A stretch of 64,000 bases of DNA from Staphylococcus kloosii (GCF_003019255.1 NZ_CP027846.1:1922001-1986000), one strand, 5' to 3'; shown: positions 46,774-55,700, counted from the first letter of the stretch. Notes: generated by a model from the letters alone, not told the origin. Translations and numbers: made by a program.

Positions 46774-47702
46774 GTTAATTCCTTCCCAACTAATGATGTT
46801 TGAACACCACTTAAATAATTTGCGGCAAGCATACGTTTTTTACCCGCAACTTGAATATCCGTTAAAGCAATCGCATCTTGTGATCCTGTTCCAACAATAA
46901 TTGCTTTTTTAGTAGTTTCTATAATTTCACCTGGTTTGCCCTTTTTATTAGTAACAATATGTGCTGCGTATAATTTCATGTTAGCATCGTCCATAATCGT
47001 ATAAGCTACTGGCCATGGCGATAATCCTCTAATATGGTTATAAATTGCTTCTGCTGGTTGTTGCCAATCAATCTTTTCATCGTCTCGACTAATATTTGAA
47101 GCAAAAGTAGCTTCACTATCATCTTGTGGTTGTCTATTATTCGTACCATTAATAATAGCTGGCAATGTTTCTTTTAATAAATCAGCGCCTAAGAAACTTA
47201 ATTTATCATGCATTGTACCTACATCGTCTTGTTGTTCAATATCAATTGCACGTTGAGCAATAATATCACCTGCATCGAGCTTTTTCGCCATATACATAAT
47301 TGTTATGCCTGTTTTTGTTTCGCCATCGATAATAGCTTGATGTATCGGAGCACCACCTCTATATTTTGGTAATAAAGATGCGTGTACGTTTATCGCGCCT
47401 AATTTAGGTGCTTCTAGTAACTTTTCTGGTAACAATTGACCAAAAGCAGCCGTCACTATTAAATCTGACTCTAATGCTATAAGTTGCTCTAATTCTTCAG
47501 ATTGCGTTAATTTTTCAGGTTGGTAAACTGGTAGTCCATGTTTCACTGCAATCTCTTTAACTGGCGGTGGCGTCATTTTTTTCTTTCTACCAACTGGTCT
47601 ATCTGGTTGTGTTACAACAGCTATAACATTATGTTCTGCTATAAGCATTTCTAAAACTGTCGTTGAAAAATCTGGTGTTCCCATAAAAATTATATTACTC
47701 AT
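46770..47702 (-). CDS. fmt: Methionyl-tRNA formyltransferase
   Basis: Fmt formylates initiator Met-tRNA. The 310-residue protein has the family start NIIFMGTPDFS, the catalytic stretch INVHASLLPKYRGGAPIH and the D of MAKKLDAGDII, with a C-terminal OB domain. It overlaps the end of the deformylase-like gene by eight bases. Confidence 0.97.
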   Translation of the reverse strand: MSNIIFMGTPDFSTTVLEMLIAEHNVIAVVTQPDRPVGRKKKMTPPPVKEIAVKHGLPVYQPEKLTQSEELEQLIALESDLIVTAAFGQLLPEKLLEAPKLGAINVHASLLPKYRGGAPIHQAIIDGETKTGITIMYMAKKLDAGDIIAQRAIDIEQQDDVGTMHDKLSFLGADLLKETLPAIINGTNNRQPQDDSEATFASNISRDDEKIDWQQPAEAIYNHIRGLSPWPVAYTIMDDANMKLYAAHIVTNKKGKPGEIIETTKKAIIVGTGSQDAIALTDIQVAGKKRMLAANYLSGVQTSLVGKELT

Positions 47703-48183
47703 GATTAAAATATGCCTCCATCTCAGATTCAGTCATTAATCGGTCAACACGTTCAGTGAATAACATGCCATTAAAATGATCTACCATATGTAATATCATT
47801 CTAGCCACATCATCATAAGCCGTTAATTCAACTTCATTGCCTTCTTTATCATTACTTTTCACGACTATCATCTTACTTCTTGTTACTTCACCATATACAT
47901 CTGGTATGCTAATCGAACCTTCAAGTTCCGTTACTTTTTCATCTGATTGGCTTACTATTTCTGGATTAATTAACTGTAAAAGTCCGTCTATCTCCATATC
48001 AATGATTGCTACTTGTCTATCAATACCAATTTGTGGTGCACATAATGCTGATGCTTCTTGTTCATACATAGTATCTTCTATGTCTAATAATAACTGTTCA
48101 AGATCTTTATTATAATCTTCAACAGGACTAATCTTTTTAGACAAAAATGGATGTTGTTTAGCAACCAAACGTTTAATTGTCAT
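47695..48183 (-). CDS. Peptide deformylase-like protein lacking catalytic residues
   Basis: This 162-residue protein is clearly homologous to peptide deformylase and sits before fmt, as def does in many bacteria. However, the metal-ligand motif EGCLS reads EGSIS (cysteine replaced at S90), and HExDH reads HMVDH (the catalytic glutamate replaced at M133); the first motif is also altered (SALCAPQIG). From memory the S. aureus homologue at this place is degenerate in the same way and a second gene supplies the activity. I therefore expect no deformylase activity. ATG 48183 follows GAGAGGTGG; the frame extends to 48201. Confidence 0.88.
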   Translation of the reverse strand: MTIKRLVAKQHPFLSKKISPVEDYNKDLEQLLLDIEDTMYEQEASALCAPQIGIDRQVAIIDMEIDGLLQLINPEIVSQSDEKVTELEGSISIPDVYGEVTRSKMIVVKSNDKEGNEVELTAYDDVARMILHMVDHFNGMLFTERVDRLMTESEMEAYFNHE

Positions 48184-48315
48184 TAGTAAGCCACCTCTCA
48201 AAATTCATCATATAATTATAACTTATCTTACATAAAATTGCGACCGTTACTAAATTTAACTTTCGTGCAAATTATATTGTCGTCTTTTAATTAATAATAT
48301 TATGTTTTAGCAATT

Positions 48316-48366
48316 AAAAACAAGCATCTTCATAAAAGTTATACTTTTACTTAACAATGCTTGTTG
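48316..48366 (-). terminator. Terminator downstream of the GNAT gene
   Basis: ACAAGCAT (48320-48327) pairs with ATGCTTGT (48357-48364), an inner AAAAGT/ACTTTT pair extends it, and TTTTTAATT follows on the minus strand. Confidence 0.7.
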
Positions 48367-48372
48367 TCATAG

Positions 48373-49065
48373 TTATTGAATATTCAATCTTTCGTATTGT
48401 TGCCCATTATTATCAAAATTACTTGGTGTTAACCATTGTTCATATTGTTGTTTAATACTAGGCCACTCACTATCCAACATAGAAAACCATGCCGTGTTTC
48501 TATTACGTTCTTTATAAATTTTATGTTGTCTAAATGTCCCCTCATAAGTAAATCCTAATCTTTTCGCACTATTCATAGACGCTTGATTAAAGTCATCACA
48601 TTTCCATTCGTATCTACGATAGCCCAACTCTTCAAAAACATAGCTTGCTAATAAAAAATGAGCTTCAGTCGCAATACGTGTTTGCTTTAGTGCGTTTGAA
48701 AAATGAATATGCCCAACTTCAATCGAGGCATCGTTAGGATTTATTCGCAGTAACGAAAGTTCTCCAAGCGCTACATTTGTATTTTGATCAATTATGGCCA
48801 TAAAGTATGGATCTTGTGAATTAATTTGATTATTTATATACTGCTTAAATTCGCTTTTGTCCTTAATCGGCTCTTCAGATAGATACGTCCAATTTGGCGC
48901 ATCATCATCTAAACTAAAATGATTATACAAGTCATCAATATGCTGTTCGGACAACTTTTCTAAACGACAGTATTGGCCTTTTAAAATACTTACTTTAGGA
49001 TTTGATGGTAAATTAAAAGTGTTTAAACTTTCACCAATAGGTTGATTGAATTGATTATATCTCAC
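48373..49065 (-). CDS. RimJ/RimL-type GNAT N-acetyltransferase
   Basis: The 230-residue protein carries a GNAT domain of the RimJ/RimL type: CRLEKLSEQHIDDLY near the start, then IEVGHIHFSNALKQTRIATEAHFLL (acetyl-CoA region) and the C-terminal NQASMNSAKRLGFTYEGTFRQH typical of this subfamily. The substrate is unknown; ribosomal-protein, antibiotic or small-amine acetylation are all possible. It marks the start of the variable island between def and priA. Confidence 0.88.
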   Translation of the reverse strand: MRYNQFNQPIGESLNTFNLPSNPKVSILKGQYCRLEKLSEQHIDDLYNHFSLDDDAPNWTYLSEEPIKDKSEFKQYINNQINSQDPYFMAIIDQNTNVALGELSLLRINPNDASIEVGHIHFSNALKQTRIATEAHFLLASYVFEELGYRRYEWKCDDFNQASMNSAKRLGFTYEGTFRQHKIYKERNRNTAWFSMLDSEWPSIKQQYEQWLTPSNFDNNGQQYERLNIQ

Positions 49066-49213
49066 TTAGTACACCCTCTTTGTTTGATTAATATTAGTAT
49101 TTGCTAAATAATTAAACGCTTGGTAATTAAGTTTATTGAAGCGAAAAAAGTCATGTATTGTTAAAGTTTATCATACCTTTTTTACTCATCATAAACTATA
49201 TTTGACATACTTC

Positions 49214-49369
49214 TTAACGTAAAGCTAAATTCCAATGAATTATATTGCCAAGCTCATCACTTTTTCTTATTATAAAAGTATCGTGAAGTGTGCAGACAGG
49301 AGCTATTGAATAATGATACATATTAAGTCTGTATACAGCATGATAAGTTTCCAAAGGAATTAAAATATA
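49214..49369 (-). pseudogene. Unidentified gene remnant
   Basis: A 51-codon open stretch on the minus strand reads like real protein (PLETYHAVYRLNMYHYSIAP, then LHDTFIIRKSDELGN and IIHWNLALR before TAA). It begins after an in-frame stop, has no ribosome site and lies in otherwise non-coding DNA. I take it to be the C-terminal piece of a decayed gene. I do not recognise the family. The rest of the 738-base gap (49066-49803) shows only an orphan hairpin. Confidence 0.4.
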
Positions 49370-49654
49370 TTAGTATATACAAAATTTGTTAAACATAAAT
49401 TTTAAATTAATTGAATTTTTTACTTAATATAGTAGATAAAGATAAATTTTAAGTATACTACCTTAATTCATCTAAGTTTTTATTGAGTTTATACATACCA
49501 AATACAACATTATGAAAATTTTTAAATTAAGATAAATTCATATGCCGTTTTTTATACGTAAACATCTAATGACCAATCATAATATAACCATCTTTATATA
49601 TAGAGGCCTAGCTTAAGAGTTACGCTAACAAATCTATAACTTAACAAGCTTTTT

Positions 49655-49701
49655 CAAGAGTCGTAGTATGTTTGATTAATCAACTTACTATGACTCTTTT
49701 T
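49655..49701 (+). terminator. Orphan terminator-like hairpin
   Basis: AAGAGTCGTAGTA (from 49656) pairs with TACTATGACTCTT with one mismatch around an internal TGATTAATCA palindrome; TTTTTAT follows on the plus strand. No plus-strand gene precedes it, so it may end a small RNA or a lost gene. Confidence 0.5.
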
Positions 49702-49803
49702 ATGTGTTGGCCATTGCAGTTTAACAAGTTTCAATAACTAAAAATTTTAATTTACTTTATCCATTTTGTAGGTAATTAAAATAGAGTTAAGGGTGAGTTA
49801 TAT

Positions 49804-50793
49804 ATGAAAAAAGTCAGTGTTATTATGCCAACTTACAATAACGAAGCATGTATTAGACGCTCGATTGAATCTGTTATTAATCAAACAATGAATAAGCAAG
49901 ATTACGAGTTAATTATCGTAGACGATTGTTCTACTGACAATACGCTAAATATTGCGCAAGAATACGCGCTTCAGCACAATGAATTAATTCGTGTAAAACA
50001 ATTAAATGTTAATAGTGGAAGTGCTAGTATACCAAGAAATACTGGACTTGAATTAAGTGAAGGAGAATATGTTTTCTTTTTAGATTCAGATGATTATTTA
50101 CATAAGAAAACACTGAAGGATTTATATAATTATGGTACTAAACATAATAGTGATTTAATAATAGGAAAGTATGGTGTAGAGGGTAAGGGCCGCAGTGTTC
50201 CAAAAGCAATTTTTGAAAATGGCAACGTCCCGCAAGCTAATATTATTAAAAATAGCATGTTTTATGCATTATCCGTATTAAAAATGTTTAGAAAAAAAGT
50301 CATAACAGACCATAATATTAAGTTTAGAGTAGATGCTAAAACAGCAGAAGATCAATTATTTACGGTCAAATTTTTAATGAATTCAAGCAACTACGCGATA
50401 AAAACAGATGTTGATTAATATGTAGTCGTTAATGATTTTGAAAATAGAACACATTTAACATCTAGTCACAGTACCGGTCGTGAATATTTTGCCACAATAA
50501 GAGAAATATATAAGGCAATATATAATAGTACAGTTTATACAGACATGGCTACAAGAGATGAATTTGCAGGAAAATACACAACTCGACTATTCAGACACGG
50601 TCGCAATAAAAATTTTGCGCTAAGCAAAATGGAATACAATGATAAGCTCGAATGGTTAGAGCATTATTCTGCAATGTTATCTGAACTACCTAGATCTATG
50701 GATAACTACGTTACTCAAAGTTTTAATATTAAATTAGAAGCTATTAGACAAAATGATTTACTAGCTGTAATGCTTGCTGATAAATTACTTTAA
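49804..50793 (+). pseudogene. TarP-like wall teichoic acid GlcNAc transferase, interrupted by a stop codon
   Basis: One 330-codon frame runs from ATG 49804 to TAA 50791-50793 and is broken only by TAA at 50416-50418. Before the stop (204 residues) is a family 2 GT-A domain: VSVIMPTYNNE, IIVDDCSTD, SASIPRNTGLEL, FLDSDDY (D94-x-D96), KYGVEGKGRSVPKAIFENGN and TAEDQLF (E182-D183, the catalytic-base region). After it, YVVVNDFEN, REYFATIREIYKAIY, AGKYTTRLFRHG and NIKLEAIRQNDLLAVMLADKLL continue the same protein. As I recall S. aureus TarP (327 residues, prophage-borne, beta-1,3-GlcNAc on ribitol teichoic acid), the match is close along its length, with a tyrosine where this gene has TAA. The lost part contains the TarP trimerisation region. 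Confidence 0.88.
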
Positions 50794-50954
50794 TTCATAG
50801 AGAATTTTTAAACATTTTAACACTTTTAATTTATATTGGAACCACGTCATAAATATCATTTAAATATAAGAGTTTTGTAGGTCGTCCTCGTATAGTTGAC
50901 TAGAGATGAAAAAGCTTAATACAAGCACATTTTCAATATAGTCACTCATTGCTA

Positions 50955-50975
50955 ATGACAAAGAGTCTGGGGATA
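50955..50975. repeat. Partial copy of the GAGTCTGGG dispersed repeat
   Basis: AAAGAGTCTGGGGATAATA matches the core of the staphylococcal repeat seen intact at 18229-18276. Other than this, a terminator, an sRNA candidate and a racemase remnant, I see nothing in the 1.1 kb from 50794 to 51886. Confidence 0.4.
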
Positions 50976-51011
50976 ATATTATATGATGACATTATTATAT
51001 AAAAATAAAAT

Positions 51012-51070
51012 AAAAGCACTTTCAGTGAATTCACAATATAAAATGAATTTATACTGAAGTGTTTTTTTTT
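51012..51070 (+). terminator. Terminator-like hairpin downstream of the TarP-like pseudogene
   Basis: GCACTTTCAGT pairs imperfectly with ACTGAAGTGT around AT-rich sequence with an inner TGAATT/AATTCA pair; nine T's follow on the plus strand. Confidence 0.65.
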
Positions 51071-51242
51071 ACCAGTCTCACTCCATAAAATCAAAACATT
51101 TTAATTTCTTATATAAAATATCTTCATTAGATAACAATGAACAATTATTTTCATGCTTAAATTCTTACTATAAATCTAAAAACATATTACATTATGTATT
51201 AATTAAACAATTATCCTATTTTAGAACATTTCTTTATAAATT

Positions 51243-51349
51243 AAAAAAAGCCACCCGATTAAGGATGGCTGTCTGAGTGTTTGCCTGGAGATACACCCTA
51301 GGGCGTATAGTAGACAAACCTTCATAAAATACGCCCTAAGACGTATTAA
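51243..51349 (-). ncRNA. Candidate orphan small RNA of about 105 nt (type I antitoxin-like)
   Basis: On the minus strand a TATGAT -10 element (51353-51358) would start a transcript near 51346. The RNA contains two 18-base near-palindromes, 51329-51346 and 51291-51308 (ATACRCCCTARGRCGTAT), and ends in a strong terminator (AGCCATCC/GGGTGGCT, 51249-51270, then TTTTTTT). The size, hairpin order and GGTGGCTTTTT end recall staphylococcal SprF/RNAII-type antisense antitoxins. I find no facing toxin peptide, and the resemblance is by eye only. Confidence 0.45.
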
Positions 51350-51535
51350 TGTATCATACAATACTTTAATAATTAAAGCTAGCTTTATTTAATTAAATTT
51401 CATTAATGAAAAAGCATTATCACTATAAAGATAATTTTTATTGATTTTGTGATATCTTCTAGAAACTCTTTTTAGTTTTGTTGACTAAAAATAAACATTA
51501 ATAAGCAATACTTTTGAACCCCTCTCTAAAATATT

Positions 51536-51775
51536 GATGTCTCATTAATTAAACCTAACGAAAATGAAATATATCATTTAAACCAAATTATCAGTGATGA
51601 ACTTATCAAAAATATAATTTCTAATGATTCAAAGTTTTTTTGTGTAACAAATAAAAAAATAAAAAGTAATAATATAGATAGTGTTATTCTAGGTTGTACA
51701 AAATTACCTAATATTATCGCCGAAAATATAACAGATTTAAATTTAGTCGATACTACTCAAACTTTGGCGTATTAA
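51536..51775 (+). pseudogene. Remnant of an aspartate/glutamate racemase-family gene
   Basis: An 80-codon stretch ending at TAA 51773-51775 has no start and reads IDVSLIKPNENEIYHLNQ, then IDSVILGCTKLPNII (the cysteine-containing racemase signature, usually GCTELP) and LVDTTQ. This is the C-terminal third of a RacX/aspartate racemase-like protein. Just upstream the frame is broken by a TAA, and a neighbouring frame (SLKY) seems to continue the match, so frameshifts as well as truncation have occurred. The glutamate of GCTELP is a lysine here. Confidence 0.7.
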
Positions 51776-51886
51776 ACTTTAGAACATGTTATTAAGCAAT
51801 AGTTGTACACATAATTATATACAAGTACTATGTCTTAAGAAAATTAATTAAAAACGCTTTGTAACTAGCTGTTACAAAGCGTTTTG

Positions 51887-54295
51887 TTACATCATCATAT
51901 GCGGGTTGATATCAATCTTCAATGACAATTTATGTTTTAAATATTCATCATGATAATAATCATCTAAATATTGTAATGCTTCATGTAATGCCGGTTCATT
52001 TTTGTATTTCACAAGAATTTGAAAGCGGTACTCGTTATTTATTCTAGATAATGCCGCCGGTGACGGCCCTAAAACAAATGCTTTATCTGATATGTGTTGC
52101 ACTAAAATTTGATGGATATGCTTAGAAGCTTCCATCACTTTTTTCATATCTTGATGTGCAATTGTAAAATTAATTAAAAAGAAATAAGGCGGGTATTTAC
52201 CTAACTTTCTATAGTTCATTTCTTTATCATAAAATGCCAAATAGTCATTTAATTGCACGTCTTTAATTGCATAGTGATCAGGGTTATAGGTTTGAATTAA
52301 AACTTCGCCTTCTTTATCATGTCTGCCTGCTCTACCAGCAACTTGAGTTAATAACTGAAAAGTACGTTCACTCGAACGAAAATCAGGTAAGTTTAGCATC
52401 GTATCAGCATTTAACACGCCAACGAGTGTTATATTTGGAAAGTCTAAACCTTTAGCGATCATTTGTGTACCTAATAATATATCGCCTTTACCGGCACCAA
52501 AATCATTTAACAATTTTTCATGTGCACCTTTTCTAGAAGTCGTATCCACATCCATGCGAATGATATTAGCTTCAGGAAATTCTCGCTGTAACAATTCTTC
52601 CACACGCTGTGTGCCTGTTCCAACTTGACGAATATGTTCACTTTCACAATTCGCACATAAGTTTGGTGGCGTTTCTTGATAGCCACAATAATGACATTTT
52701 AACTGGTCTGCCGACTTATGATATGTTAACGAAATATCACAGTTTGGACATTGTGGCACATGCCCACAGTCTCTACACAACATAAAAGAAGCATAACCTC
52801 GCCTATTTAAAAATAGGACGATTTGTTCTTTCTTTTCTAAACGGGTTTGAATTGCGTCTCGTAACTTATTAGAGAACATTGAACGATTGCCTTCGCTTAA
52901 TTCCGCTCGCATATCTACAATGTCGATTTCTGGCATAGCTTGATTATTAACCCTTGTCGGTAACGGTAATAAATCATATACCTTTTTATCTGCACGTGCA
53001 TAAGTTTCTAGACTAGGTGTTGCGCTCCCTAAAATCAAAGGGCAATCATGGTACTGGCTTCTCCACTGTGCAATATCTCTAGCATGATAACGCGGATAAT
53101 CTTCCTGTTTATAAGATGATTCATGTTCTTCATCTATAATAATCATCCCTAGATTTTTAAATGGCGCAAATACGCTTGATCTAGCGCCAACACTCACTCG
53201 AGCACGTCCGTCACGGATTTTTTGCCACTCATCATAACGTTCACCTTTTGATAAACCAGAGTGTAGTACTGCAACATCATCACCAAAACGGCGTTTAAAG
53301 CGTAATACCATTTGAGGTGTTAAGGCAATTTCTGGCACTAACATCATAGCTTCTCTACCAAGTTCTAACACTTCTTCAATAGTATGCAAATAAACTTCTG
53401 TCTTACCCGAACCAGTGACGCCGTGAAGTAAAAACGTTTGTTGTTCATGGGCATTTACTTTTGCTGAGATTGCGTCGAAGGCCTCTTGTTGTGACTCCGT
53501 CAAAGCTTGTTTTGCTTCTTGTTCAAAAACGCGCGTTTCAAATGGATCACGTTCTACCACAGTGTCGTATTTTTCAACGTAGCCTTTTTTAGCTAGTGTA
53601 TCTATGCTTGATTTAGATAGACCCATCTCTTCTATATCTCTTAATAAAACCGTATGATGTCTTTCATCTAGCAAATATGCATATAAATCGTATTGTTTGG
53701 CCGATTTTTCAAGCGTTTGTAAAACTTCATCATAGTTATAATCTTCGGTAACTTTAACGGCACGTTGTTTTTTCTTTGTTGTATTTTGCGACAAAATCGT
53801 TTCTTCTGTAATGGCACCGCTATTAAGATATTGCACGAGTTCTGTAATATCGTCATTACGTTGCGCTTCTTTATAAAGATATTGACCGTCTTTATTAAAT
53901 TTACTTAATAACAAAGATGGCATCATTTGCTCATCATTGAGTTTAAAAACTTTAGTATATTTCGCTTTAATTGCGCTAGGTAACATGACTTCTAACATAG
54001 AAATACGTTTCGTTACGAAATATTGACTATACCATTCACTTAATTCAATTAATTCAGGCGTCAATTCTGGTTTAATATCTTGTACTTCTTTAATTTCTTT
54101 TAATTTTGAAGTATCAAGTTGTTCGTCAGGTGTTTCAGTAATTGACATTACATAGCCTTGAATTGTTCTTGGACCAAATGGCACAATAACTCTCATACCA
54201 ATTTGAAGAATAGATTGTAATCGTGTTGGGATAATATAATCAAATGTGAAATCAACACTTTTAGACGGTATATCAACGATTACTTTCGCTATCAT
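51887..54295 (-). CDS. priA: Primosomal replication protein N' (PriA helicase)
   Basis: PriA recognises arrested forks and restarts replication. The 802-residue protein has an N-terminal DNA-binding domain (MIAKVIVDIPSKSVDFTFDY), Walker A HGVTGSGKTEVY, DEEH box (IIDEEHESSYKQ), and the zinc-binding insert CRDCGHVPQCPNCD / CHYCGYQETPPNLCANC. I chose ATG 54295 because AAGGTGG lies just upstream and the family begins there; the frame extends to 54322. It begins one base after the coaBC stop. Confidence 0.96.
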   Translation of the reverse strand: MIAKVIVDIPSKSVDFTFDYIIPTRLQSILQIGMRVIVPFGPRTIQGYVMSITETPDEQLDTSKLKEIKEVQDIKPELTPELIELSEWYSQYFVTKRISMLEVMLPSAIKAKYTKVFKLNDEQMMPSLLLSKFNKDGQYLYKEAQRNDDITELVQYLNSGAITEETILSQNTTKKKQRAVKVTEDYNYDEVLQTLEKSAKQYDLYAYLLDERHHTVLLRDIEEMGLSKSSIDTLAKKGYVEKYDTVVERDPFETRVFEQEAKQALTESQQEAFDAISAKVNAHEQQTFLLHGVTGSGKTEVYLHTIEEVLELGREAMMLVPEIALTPQMVLRFKRRFGDDVAVLHSGLSKGERYDEWQKIRDGRARVSVGARSSVFAPFKNLGMIIIDEEHESSYKQEDYPRYHARDIAQWRSQYHDCPLILGSATPSLETYARADKKVYDLLPLPTRVNNQAMPEIDIVDMRAELSEGNRSMFSNKLRDAIQTRLEKKEQIVLFLNRRGYASFMLCRDCGHVPQCPNCDISLTYHKSADQLKCHYCGYQETPPNLCANCESEHIRQVGTGTQRVEELLQREFPEANIIRMDVDTTSRKGAHEKLLNDFGAGKGDILLGTQMIAKGLDFPNITLVGVLNADTMLNLPDFRSSERTFQLLTQVAGRAGRHDKEGEVLIQTYNPDHYAIKDVQLNDYLAFYDKEMNYRKLGKYPPYFFLINFTIAHQDMKKVMEASKHIHQILVQHISDKAFVLGPSPAALSRINNEYRFQILVKYKNEPALHEALQYLDDYYHDEYLKHKLSLKIDINPHMMM

Positions 54296-54296
54296 A

Positions 54297-55511
54297 TTAT
54301 TGCCACCTTGCTTCAAGTTCATTTAATATTTTATCAGCGAGCGCTTTTTTAGTATCTTTACCAAGTTGAACAGAATCTTTAGTTGCAAAATGCATCGTAT
54401 AATCATTATTGTCTGAGCTAAAACCAATAGACTTATCGCCTACATTATTAGCTATAATTACGTCGGCATTTTTTTTGACTAACTTTTGTTGCGCATAGTC
54501 ATCAATATTTTGTGTTTCTGCTGCAAACCCAACTAAATATTGATGTGTTTTGTGTTCACCTAGATATTTTAAAATATCGGGTGTGCGTTTAAACGTTACC
54601 GACAATTCTCCATCTTGCTTTTTCAATTTATGATTAAGTGTTTCACTCGGTGCATAATCTGATACTGCAGCTGCCTTAAATACAATATCTAACTGTTCAT
54701 ATCTTGATGCAACAGCTTCAAACATTTCATCTGCACTTTGCACTTTTACTAATTTTATATTTTTAGATTGAGGTTGTGGCAAATGTGTAGGTCCACTGAC
54801 GAGTGTTACGTTTGCGCCTCTTTTCGCTAATGCTTCTGCTAAGGCATAGCCCATTTTTCCTGATGAACGATTAGATAAGTAGCGTACCGGATCTAGCACT
54901 TCAATTGTTGGTCCTGCAGTAACTAATGCATTTTTGCCATTAAATGTACTATAGTCAAGTTCCTCGTCTAGTTGATTATTGTTTATAAATTGTTCTACTT
55001 TAGCTAAAATTTGTAACGGTTCTTCCATACGTCCTTTAGCAACATAGCCACATGCTAAATAACCTTCGCCCGGTTCGATAAAGTGGTAACCATCCTCACT
55101 TAATGTAGCCATATTTTGTTGCGTTCTTTTATTTTCGTACATATGCACGTTCATCGCAGGTGCGATAAATTTAGGCGTTTCCGTCGCTAATAAAGTTGAA
55201 GTCACCATATCATCAGCGATACCATGACTTAACTTAGCAATAGTGTTTGCAGTAGCTGGCGCTACGATAATAACATCTGCCCAATCTCCAAGCGCAACGT
55301 GTTGTATTTCTTGAGGATTTTGTTCAAGAAAAGTGTTTGTATAGACGGGATTTCTACTAATAGCTTGGAATGATAACGGAGTAACAAATTCTTGTGCATT
55401 ATCTGTTAGCATGACGCGCACATCATAACCCGCTTGTGACAATTTACTAGTTAAATCTATAGCTTTATAAGCTGCAATTCCACCAGTAACTGCTAATAAT
55501 ATATTTTTCAT
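54297..55511 (-). CDS. coaBC: Bifunctional phosphopantothenoylcysteine decarboxylase / phosphopantothenate-cysteine ligase
   Basis: CoaBC carries out two consecutive steps of coenzyme A synthesis. The N-terminal CoaC half (flavoprotein) has LLAVTGGIAAYKAIDL, APATANTIAKLSHGIADD and PAMNVHMYEN with the cysteine of YLACGYVAKGRM. The C-terminal CoaB half has VTAGPTIEVLDPVRYLSNRSSGKMG and KKNADVIIANNV. I chose ATG 55511 (404 residues) because GGAGGTAAC lies upstream; upstream in-frame codons extend it to 55574 without a site. Confidence 0.95.
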   Translation of the reverse strand: MKNILLAVTGGIAAYKAIDLTSKLSQAGYDVRVMLTDNAQEFVTPLSFQAISRNPVYTNTFLEQNPQEIQHVALGDWADVIIVAPATANTIAKLSHGIADDMVTSTLLATETPKFIAPAMNVHMYENKRTQQNMATLSEDGYHFIEPGEGYLACGYVAKGRMEEPLQILAKVEQFINNNQLDEELDYSTFNGKNALVTAGPTIEVLDPVRYLSNRSSGKMGYALAEALAKRGANVTLVSGPTHLPQPQSKNIKLVKVQSADEMFEAVASRYEQLDIVFKAAAVSDYAPSETLNHKLKKQDGELSVTFKRTPDILKYLGEHKTHQYLVGFAAETQNIDDYAQQKLVKKNADVIIANNVGDKSIGFSSDNNDYTMHFATKDSVQLGKDTKKALADKILNELEARWQ

Positions 55512-55636
55512 TATAAAAGTTACCTCCATATAACTCAATTCGACTAACACCAACACGTTAATTTGATGTTGCAAGTGTTTGATTTTAACGTTCTCTTTTT
55601 ACTTTCATCGCTAATTATACACAAAAAATTAAGATT

Positions 55637-55672
55637 ATAAAAAAGACACACCTCGAAGTTAAAGGTATGTCT
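55637..55672 (-). terminator. Terminator of the gmk-rpoZ operon
   Basis: AGACATACCT pairs with AGGTGTGTCT (55663-55672 with 55644-55653) on the minus strand and TTTTTTAT follows. Confidence 0.85.
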
Positions 55673-55700
55673 CACAATGCTTTTCGTATTAGCTTAAAAT

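Noticed and set aside
49804..50793. Prophage island around the TarP-like gene
   Set aside because: No integrase, phage structural genes or att-like repeats occur within the 3.7 kb between def and priA.
50875..50925. Possible transposase-like fragment reading GRPRIVD on the plus strand
   Set aside because: Only a few residues before a stop, no terminal inverted repeats and no target duplication were found nearby.
51273..51327. Short minus-strand frame (MKVCLLYAL...) inside the sRNA candidate
   Set aside because: It has only a weak upstream purine stretch, runs through the terminator hairpin and lacks a membrane-peptide pattern typical of staphylococcal type I toxins.
51291..51346. CRISPR-like spaced repeats
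   Set aside because: There are only two copies, each is itself a palindrome, spacing is not continued and no cas genes are near; a small RNA or operators fits better.
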